Source: Symsagittifera roscoffensis (Eukaryota > Xenacoelomorpha > Acoela > Convolutidae). From it: 64,000 bases of DNA. The notes beneath the pieces are model-generated. The model made no database searches and was not told where the DNA came from. It worked only from the letters and a program-made list of their open reading frames with translations. Each line of letters begins with the position of its first letter. The stretch's first letter is position 1. The translations under genes were made by a program, and so were the position numbers. The stretch covers positions 54,015,074-54,079,073 of the forward strand of contig NC_087063.1 of NCBI RefSeq assembly GCF_963678635.1, read 5' to 3'. Positions 56,880 to 64,000 of this stretch are shown one piece after another.

Positions 56880-58655
56880 TTAAGTTGGGACCCAATCTTC
56901 ATTGAGCAAAGGACTACTAGTTGGGGCTCCACAGTTAACGGGTTTGTTCTTGAGCATTGAGCAATCTAGTCGACTAAGGACCGCTTGGGCTGAAAATGGA
57001 GTCAGAAAAGATGACGGTGAATTCCATTGGAATTGTCCTTGAAGTTGTTTAGCGGGTGATTTTGTCGCAGGCATAAATAAGATTAGAGGCTCTTTGTCCG
57101 AATCCTCCACCAAGTGTACTTCTTCCAATTAAGCAACTTTGACCACAACTTTTCTTTCACCGTAAAATTTGGGAAGCCAAGGTTTCGTCGAGATCTAGAA
57201 TAGCTACACAAAGGGGCAATCTGTGTAGCTTCGGCCGGTTTTTCTGGAGAGCTCTCGATGTGGATTGGGTAGTCGTTTGTGCCCAAAGGTAGAGTGGTAT
57301 TTCCAGAGGGTTCCAGGTCGTCCGTTAACAGTCGTCCTAAAAAATTTAAAGAACTTTCAAGAGTGATAGGTTGTGAATCCGATTTTACACCTAGGTTCTA
57401 GCCTAGGTAATGTTTTAAGATGTTATCTCAATGGTCTAAGTCTAACGTGGACGTAGATTCTGAAGCAAAAAAAGGGAAGAATTTTGACGGGAACGTCTGA
57501 GATTTTCGTCTCTTAGCAGTTGAAGTCTTCAAGGTTATTCTAGAAGAGGAAGGTCCCGCAATGTTTCAGTCCAGTCACCAGCTGGAGATTGTTTTTTTTC
57601 CTGCTAAATCATCAACGTTAACTAAGATGTTCGATCTACTTGCAAATTTATTCGGAGCCATTGGTAGTTTTATCTTGAAGGCGAGGTCTGATCTTCTGGG
57701 GATGTGCCAGTTGTTGAGTGTTACTGTGTGATCAGTGTCTGATAGTGTTTTTCCGTTAAGGACTTAAAACATGGTTTTCAGTCTTTCCTAATAACAATAT
57801 TTCTAAACCAGTTACCTCCTTGAAAGAAGGGGTTCGACTGAGGAGCTCTTATTGCAACTGGAGATGGTTTGTCCGTAGGGTCACTCTTAGCCTTTTTGTC
57901 TGATTTTGTCTCCTCTAAGTAGCCTTCCTCAGCGTTATCGATGGCTCCCCCATCGTTGGCTCTTGTCTTTGCCATGATCGACTTCCCTTTATATAAAACA
58001 ATTGCGTTTGAGACAAGGCTTTTCCAAAAAAGTTTGGAGATCTGTTAAAGTGTTTTAGAAACGGTGCACATCCAATGGATGGTTGTTTCGTAGAGCTGAG
58101 GCTTCAAATGATTTTATCAATTACGGAAAAATTTAGAAAATTTATTTGGAGCCATTGGTTGTTTTATCTTGAAGGCGAGGTCTGATTTTCTGAGGATGTG
58201 CCCGTTGTCGAGTGTTACTGTGTGATCAGTGTCTGATAGTTTTTTTCCATTAAGGACTTAAAACACGGTTTTTTGTCTTTCCTAATAACAGTATTTCTAT
58301 ACCAGTTACCTCCTTGAAAGAAGGGGTTCGACTGAGGAGCTCTTATTGCAACTGGAGATGGTTTGTCCCTAGGGTCACTCATAGCCTTTTTTGTCTGATT
58401 TTGTCTCGTCTAAGTAGCCGTCCTCAGCGTCATCGTTGGCTCCCCCATCGTTGGCTCTTGTCTTTGCCATGATCGACTTCCCTTTATATAAAACAATTGC
58501 GTTTGAGACAAGGCTTTTCCAAAAAAGTTTAGAGATCTGTTAAAGTGTTTTAGAGACGGTGTACATCCAATGGATGGTTGTTTTGTAGAGCGGAGGTTCC
58601 AAATGATTTTATCAATGGCTGAATTCATTGTTGGTTTAGGTTCGTTAAATACATC
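56880..58655 (-). pseudogene. Ty3/gypsy-like pol 3' fragment with internal duplication
   Basis: Minus-strand remnants match the region after the integrase core at 62198-63280: a C-terminal SYSRSRRNLGFPNFTVKEKL segment (57083-57286), a QSNPFFQGGNWFRNIVIRKD segment (57778-57975, and again about 491 bp away) and an MNSAIDKIIWNLRSTKQPS segment (58410-58655). A direct duplication of about 490 bp (57652 vs 58143) is specific to this copy. Multiple stops and frameshifts. Confidence 0.65.
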
Positions 58656-58737
58656 GCCATAAGTCCATGAATACGCGGCTGTGTAAATACAGGCTGCGCT
58701 GCGGCACTGTTGTACTTCGGCACTGTTGAACGCCCCT
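58656..58737 (+). mobile_element. Right-end fragment of the 1285-bp foldback element
   Basis: TGAATACGCGGCTGTGTAAATACAGG.. through TTCGGCACTGTTGAACGCCCC, followed by TGTTTTAAACGG, equivalent to 50330-50410. Confidence 0.65.
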
Positions 58738-59337
58738 GTTTTAAACGGTTTAGAAGCTATTCTTACGACAATGGCCAGTCGATAAGCAGAATGGTCAAAG
58801 AGCAGAATAGGTCCAAGAGCAGAAAAATAGAGAAATGTCAACTTCTATAAGCTAATCGGTAAAAAATTCTTAGAATTGTCAATAATAGCAAAGCAACGAA
58901 CATTTTATGCATAGTTTGAGCAATTTAACCAAGATTTAAAGAAAAATTCAATCAAAAACCTTATAAAATTAGTCAGTTCATGCATAAATTATTCGTTTTC
59001 TTGGTATTTTTTGACGGTTCTAATAATTGTTTCATCAATTAGCCCGTATAAACCAATATAAGTCAATATTTTTCTGTTTTTCTGCTCATGGACCCATTCT
59101 GCAGTTGGACCATTCTGCTTATTACTCCGCCTCCTCTTACGACATAAAGGCACAAATGGCCGAAATTATCTCGCCAGTCAAATGAATTACAATTGTGTAA
59201 AACTCTGACTGAAATGTGATTTTTTCTTTCAATTTTTTCAATACTGACGGCTGATTGATTTTTATGACGTTCTGTCATTTGGTTCTTCTGTCGTAACGAA
59301 TTCCCTCAAACTTTGGTCAATAAATTTTTAGATTTTC

Positions 59338-59508
59338 ATGTGGTCACCTGAAATGCAGATGTATGGCGCTTCCAAAGAGGCCAGAGATGATGCTGTGAGA
59401 AACAGTTTTTAGCCTTGTTTCATCAAGATGTTCTCGAGAGGAGATGCGAAAGCAATCGAGACCTTGCTGTTCCACGAAATAGTGGATGTTAAGTAAGAAA
59501 CGAATCAG
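59338..59508 (+). pseudogene. Candidate first exon, block copy C, with two stops
   Basis: Same 171-nt length and GTACAC donor as 51006 and 53991, but TTT TAG replaces TTT TGG and AAG TAA replaces AAG CAA. Otherwise closely alike, so inactivation is recent relative to the duplication. Confidence 0.65.
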
Positions 59509-59559
59509 GTACACTTGAAAATAAGCTTCTGGGTCAGGGTCTTGTCATTCTAATCTATG

Positions 59560-59755
59560 AAATTTATTGAAATAACGTCAACCAAGAGGAATGCGAATTG
59601 AAATAACGTCAACCAAATGGAATGCGACAGAACACATACACATTTCTGAGAAATACAAAACCAAACCAGTTGAGCATAGATTAAATGTGTTTTAATAGGG
59701 GGGGGGGGGATTCTTTACAAGGTACTAAGGGGGGGGGGATAGTTAACATGATCCT
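59560..59755. mobile_element. Poly-G foldback MITE, copy C, left half deleted
   Basis: Retains the GTCAACC repeats, G tracts and right end GATAGTTAACATGATCC; the left C tract is absent, joined directly to TCTAATCTATG. Confidence 0.6.
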
Positions 59756-60106
59756 CAGCTTTTTATTTATATTTTTTTTGCCCCCGCAAAATCATAGGTT
59801 CAGGTACCACAAATAAACGCCAAATGGGAACCAGCGAAGTTTCATATTAAAGCCCTCTTTCAATCGATAATGATGAAACATTTACAAAATTCACTCTACA
59901 TTTGGGTAATTTTAAGCTGATATAGAAAACAGAAACAATTTTATTCTTTTATAGGGCCGTTGGTAGTTTGTACTTATTTACTTTTGCGTCCCTCTCTCAA
60001 CCCGATCAGGATTTTTTTGCATAATAACTGTTTGTGCTCGTTTTTCATTGACCGACTATTCTTTTTGCAAAAAAGACTTTACTAAAAGTTTTTCTTCAGA
60101 TATTTT

Positions 60107-60737
60107 CAGGGGCGGATTTAGGGGGGTGGGGGGGTTTAAGGGGCGGGGAGCGTTCGCCTTCTTTCTTTCAGGGATCCGACCCTTTGCCGACCCAAAAGAA
60201 ATTTTGGCGACGGACCCAAAAATTGTTCTAAGGGCGCCTTCGGCGCCAATAAATACTAACTTAAATACTAACGCGCGCCAAAAAAAACGCTTTTTTCATG
60301 TCGAAATTTTCCAAAAAATGCCCAAAATGGCTTTTTTGACCGGTTTTTTTCTGAAGAAAATTTGGCCAAAACAGCGTCTTTTTAGTACTTTAGGAGAGCT
60401 CCGATAATCAATTTGGTCGATCTAAAAAAAGGTCGACAAATTTTTCTTAAGGATTTGGCCCCTTCACTAACCAAAGAGTCCCGCTTTTGTATTTTTTTAT
60501 GACATTCAATTTGGGCTGACCAAGCTAAAATTTTTCATGATATCGCCTTTGGCTCAAATATATACTATTTTTGAAAGGGACCGCGCCGAAAAAACTCTCG
60601 TCAAAATTTCCAAAAAGGGTCTTTATTGTGTTCTGGGAGCGCTCAGAAAATCATATTGGTTGGCCGAAAAAATGTTGAAAACACTTAACAATTTTTTTGA
60701 AAGCCCCTCACCCGAGAAAATCCTAGATCCGCCCCTG
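60107..60737 (+). mobile_element. MITE, complete copy (631 bp), block C
   Basis: CAGGGGCGGATTTAGG to CCTAGATCCGCCCCTG, interior as 54883-55494. Confidence 0.65.
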
Positions 60738-60881
60738 AGTAACAGTATGCTGATGCAGAAAGTCAAATGTGGGAAAAGGTCAACAAGTTCATTTTTTCTT
60801 TTGTTTTTGATAAAAGAAAGATTATGTTTAAAAACAACGATTATGTACGGCGCTCACTATCAAGAAAATGACAAACAAACC

Positions 60882-61239
60882 CAGTGGCGGATCTAGGAAT
60901 TTCTCCAGGGGGGTTTCAAAAAAATTCTAAAATTTTTTCAACATTTTTTTTGGCGACTAAATTGATTTTCTGAGCGCTTCCAGAACACAAAAAAGACATT
61001 TTTTGGAACTGTTTTGGATAATTTTGACGCGCGTTTTTTCGGCGCATGGTCTTCTTTAAAAATTGTGTATATTGGAGCCAAAGGGGACATCATAAAAATT
61101 TTCGAATTTTTTGCTTGGTCGGCCGAAAATGAAATTTATAAATAAATACAAAGGTGGGACCCTTTGTTTGGTGAAGGGGTCAAGTCCTTAAGAAAAGAGA
61201 GAACCTCCGCTCCTCCGCACCCCCCTAAATCCGCATCTG
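60882..61239 (-). mobile_element. Inverted partner MITE, copy C
   Basis: CAGTGGCGGATCTAGG to CCTAAATCCGCATCTG, the clearest version of both ends. Confidence 0.58.
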
Positions 61240-62197
61240 CTACTACTACTACTACTGTTGACGCTGCTAAATCTCGAATACAATTTCTTTTGCGGCTTGG
61301 AAATAACTTTTAATTGAAACAGATTTCGGTCGAAAGAAAAGAAAAAATCAGTCATCCAATAAGAAATGCGCAAACACCACTGGTAAACTAAGACTAACTA
61401 ATCTATTGTTAAAACAGTCATAACATTCCCCAGAGCAGGAAAACTTTGTGTCTGCAAATAAACAAAGTAGCTCAATTACGAACAAACTCTTTTCTGCCTT
61501 CACACCACGGGTAACGAAGTTAAAAACAAAAAGTATCCTAATTACTGCACACCATGGAATATAAAGAAGGTATGCAAGTGTACACGGAGATGCATATGGT
61601 AATAATTTACAGGCCAAAGACAATTGATACAGATATATACAGACAAGATTAAGTTTACTGTACAACTGGAGTTATGTAAAAAGTTTTATATATACACAAA
61701 TTATCAATTGGATATGACTAATTAACTAAATTCTAGTTCGTACAAGGAAAAAAAAATTACACTACCCAAAAGATATGACAAAATGACAAAACTTTTGATC
61801 ACCGTAGCACTAGTTAAAACTAATTTTGCCGCCACAAAATGACTAATCCATGTAATTAAAATAAAACGAGTTGAAAAGTTTTGATTAGTTTTCGTTAAAG
61901 TTTTTATGAAAATTGTCCGCCTCAATTCTTGTCTGTGAGTCTATAATTGATGAAATCTCGATATCTGGCTGTGTCTCGTTAAGTTGGGACTCAATCTTCA
62001 TTGAGCAAAAGACTACTAGTTGGGGCTCCACAGTTAACGGGGTTATTGTTGAGCATTGAGCAGTCTAGTCGACTAAGGACCGCTTGGGCTGAAAATTCCC
62101 AATGGAGTCAGAAATGATGACGGTGAATTCCATTGGAATTGTCCACGAAGTTGTTTAGCGGGTTATTTTGTCGCAGGCATAAATAAGATTAGAGGCT
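61240..62197 (-). repeat. Gypsy-associated 3' sequence (possible LTR), copy C
   Basis: Follows the pol fragment in the minus-strand direction; matches copies A and B. LTR boundaries could not be set because the 5' LTR is outside the window. Confidence 0.4.
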
Positions 62198-62830
62198 CTA
62201 TGTCCGAATCCTCCACCAAATGTACTTCTTCCAATTAAGCAACTTTTTCCACAACTCTTCTTTCACCGTAAAATTTAGGAAGCCAGGGTTTCGTCGAGGT
62301 CTAGAATAGCTACACGAAGGGACAATCTGTGTAGCCTCGGCCGGTTTTCCTGCAGAGCTCTCATTGTGAATTGGGTAGTCAATCGTGCCCAAAGGTAGAG
62401 TGGTTTTTCCGGAGGATTCCTGGTCGTCCGTTGACAGTCGTCTTAAAAAGTTTAAAGAACTTTCAAGAATCATAGGTTGTGAATCCGATTTTACACCTGA
62501 GTTCTAGCCTAGGTAATGTTTTAAGATTTTATCTCAATGGTCTAAGTCTAACGTGGACGTAGATTCTGAAGCAGAAAAAGGGAAACCTTTTGACGGGAAC
62601 GTCTGAGCTTTTCGTCTCTTAGCAGTTGAAGTCTCTAAGGTTCTTCTAGAAGAGATAGAAGGTCCCGCAATGTTTCAATCCAGTCTCTTAGCTGGAGATT
62701 GTCTTTTTTCCTGCTAAATCATCAACGTTAACTAAGGTGTTCGATCTACTTGCAAATTTATTCGGAGCCATTGGTAGTTTTATCTTGAAGGCGAGGTCTG
62801 ATCTTCTGGGGATGTGCCAGTTGTTGAGTG
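62198..62830 (-). pseudogene. Ty3/gypsy-like pol C-terminal tail
   Basis: Contains an open stretch (62198-62473) with SYSRPRRNPGFLNFTVKEEL, the basic Pro/Arg-rich kind of tail that ends many gypsy polyproteins. Separated from the integrase part by stops near 62830. Confidence 0.5.
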
Positions 62831-63447
62831 TTACTGTGTGATCAGTGTCTGATAGTGTTTTTCCGTTAAGGACTTAAAACATGGTTTTCTGTCTTTCCTA
62901 ATAACAGTACTTCTAAACCAGTTACCTCCTTGAAAGAAGGGGTTCGACTGAGGAGCTCTTATTGCAACTGGAGTTGGTTTGTCCGTAGGGTCATTCTCAT
63001 AGCCTTTTTTGTCTGATTTTGTCTCGTCTAAGTAGCCGTCCTCAGCGTCATCGTTGGCTCCCCTATCGTTGGCTCTTGTCTTTGCCATGATTGACTTCCC
63101 TTTATATGAAACAATTGCGTTTGAGACAAGGCTTTTCCAAAAAAAGTTTGGAGATCTGTTCAAGTGTTTCAAAAACGGTGTACATCCAATGGATGGTTGT
63201 TTTGTCGAGCGGAGGTTCCAAATGATTTTATCAATAGTTGAATTCATCGTTGGTTTAGGTTCGTTAAAATACATCGCCATAAGTTTCGCTTTCACCGTGT
63301 AATTAAGGCGTTCAACAACTCCATTGGATCTGTGATTCCCCACGGTGCATAAGAATAAGTTGATACTGTTTTTCTCACAGAAATTTTCTAAAATCATTTG
63401 ATGAGAAACATGACGCTTGGTTTTTTCTAATTGAATTGGAAGCCCGT
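62831..63447 (-). pseudogene. Ty3/gypsy-like integrase, second half of the core and C-terminus
   Basis: Shows GNHRSNGVVERLNYTVKAKL, matching the conserved NG..ER.N segment with the catalytic Glu of the DDE core. It then has a KIIWNLRSTKQPSIGCTP helix region and a long acidic/basic tail. The stretch before it (NGLPIQLEKTKRHVSHQMIL) stands where a TD.G..F motif with the second catalytic Asp is expected; that Asp is not seen. A frameshift near 63440 separates it from the upstream part. Confidence 0.7.
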
Positions 63448-64000
63448 TCAGTTGCAGTAATCAGTCAAAAAGGAAAGAGTTGACGCGGTGGAGATGTTAT
63501 TTACAACTTTCGCCGAAGTAAATTTTGTAAATCTATCTATACAGAGTAATAGGTATTTCGAAGTGCCCCAATTATTATCCAGGGGAACAGGTAAGTTTAA
63601 ACTGACTTCGTCGTTCGGTTTTGTAAGTTCCAGTAGTTTCTGCCTTTTTTGCCGAATCAAAATAGCTTTTAAGTTCTTACTGGCTTTTAGACATTGAGAG
63701 CAATTTTTTCCGTGGTAGTAGATTTCTCTGTTCAAATGCCGCACCAAATATTTTCTGCCAATGCCTTCATACCGATTTTCTGGGGTGTGCTTCGTGTAAC
63801 AAACTCATAAATGGGGATCTTAGATCTGCCGGAACGATTAATTGTTTATCGTTAAATAGTAACCCATCTTTCAAATGCATGTCTTTTTGAAAGGTTTTTA
63901 AGTAAGCTCCAAACTTATCCATTAGAGTCTTGTTTTTCACTGCCGGTTTTACTTCTGTTAAAAGTTTATCCTCATTCGTTATAAGTTGGATTAATTTATT
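63448..64000 (-). pseudogene. Ty3/gypsy-like integrase zinc finger and first half of the core
   Basis: From the window edge the minus strand reads a connection domain (LKDGLLFNDKQLIVPADL) and LLHEAH, the start of the HHCC zinc finger. A frameshift near 63780 follows, then GKNCSQCLKASKN (the CC pair) and KYLLLCIDRFTKF with the first catalytic Asp. Two frame breaks mean no functional polyprotein in this copy. RT and RNase H would lie beyond the window end. Confidence 0.72.

Larger units (their letters stand above)
53598..58655 (+). repeat. Triplicated block, copy B
   Basis: As copy A but extending into the gypsy pol 3' region. It breaks abruptly at 58655 (CGCCATAAGT|CCATGAATACGCGG), where pol sequence joins the right end of the 1285-bp element. 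Confidence 0.7.
58656..64000 (+). repeat. Triplicated block, copy C
   Basis: Begins with the right end of the 1285-bp element (58656-58737), then follows copy A's order; runs into the pol fragment at the window edge. Confidence 0.65.

Overview
The window looks like AT-rich invertebrate animal chromosome (inference). There are no long prokaryote-style ORFs. Coding signal comes as short exons bounded by GT/AG splice sites with matching phases. The rest is dense in DNA-transposon foldbacks, tRNA-derived SINE-like units, a LINE reverse-transcriptase remnant and a Ty3/gypsy-like pol fragment. I cannot name the species or phylum.

Layout. (1) 1-4972: the 3' part of a multi-exon gene for a heavily glycosylated single-pass membrane protein I do not recognise. 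Its last intron (2.6 kb) is filled with a duplicated cassette carrying tRNA-like units. (2) 4973-7296: sparse intergenic DNA with one more SINE-like unit and a possible terminal exon. (3) 7297-19439 plus 42051-46195: a tandem array of a 3.6-3.9 kb unit, four copies. Each copy holds two exons of an unrecognised gene, and three carry an antisense LINE remnant. Copies 1 and 2 are broken; copies 3 and 4 are intact over the visible exons.

(4) 19440-42044: the most striking object, a 22.6 kb almost entirely palindromic mobile element inserted in the spacer after array copy 3. Its ends are perfect inverted repeats beginning AG, flanked by a perfect 6-bp target duplication (TGCAGC). The intact empty site survives in the paralogous spacer at about 45954-45959. 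The arms meet at a hairpin with a 21-nt loop at 33572-33592. The left arm is 14.1 kb and the right 8.5 kb; nearly all the difference is a 585-598 bp tandem repeat with about 13 copies on the left and 3 on the right. Both arms keep the same candidate exons, including a signal-peptide exon, with identical exon lengths. No transposase, integrase or polymerase is recognisable, so it is probably non-autonomous. Termini and TSD length fit the Maverick/Polinton rule; the architecture resembles a giant foldback (FB/Galileo-like) element.

(5) 46196-64000: a region built from nested foldback elements and a block present three times (50409-53597, 53598-58655, 58656-64000). The block carries a 57-codon first-exon candidate (intact twice, with stops the third time), a poly-C/poly-G foldback with an 8-bp TSD, an inverted pair of MITEs, and the 3' side of a degraded Ty3/gypsy-like element on the minus strand.
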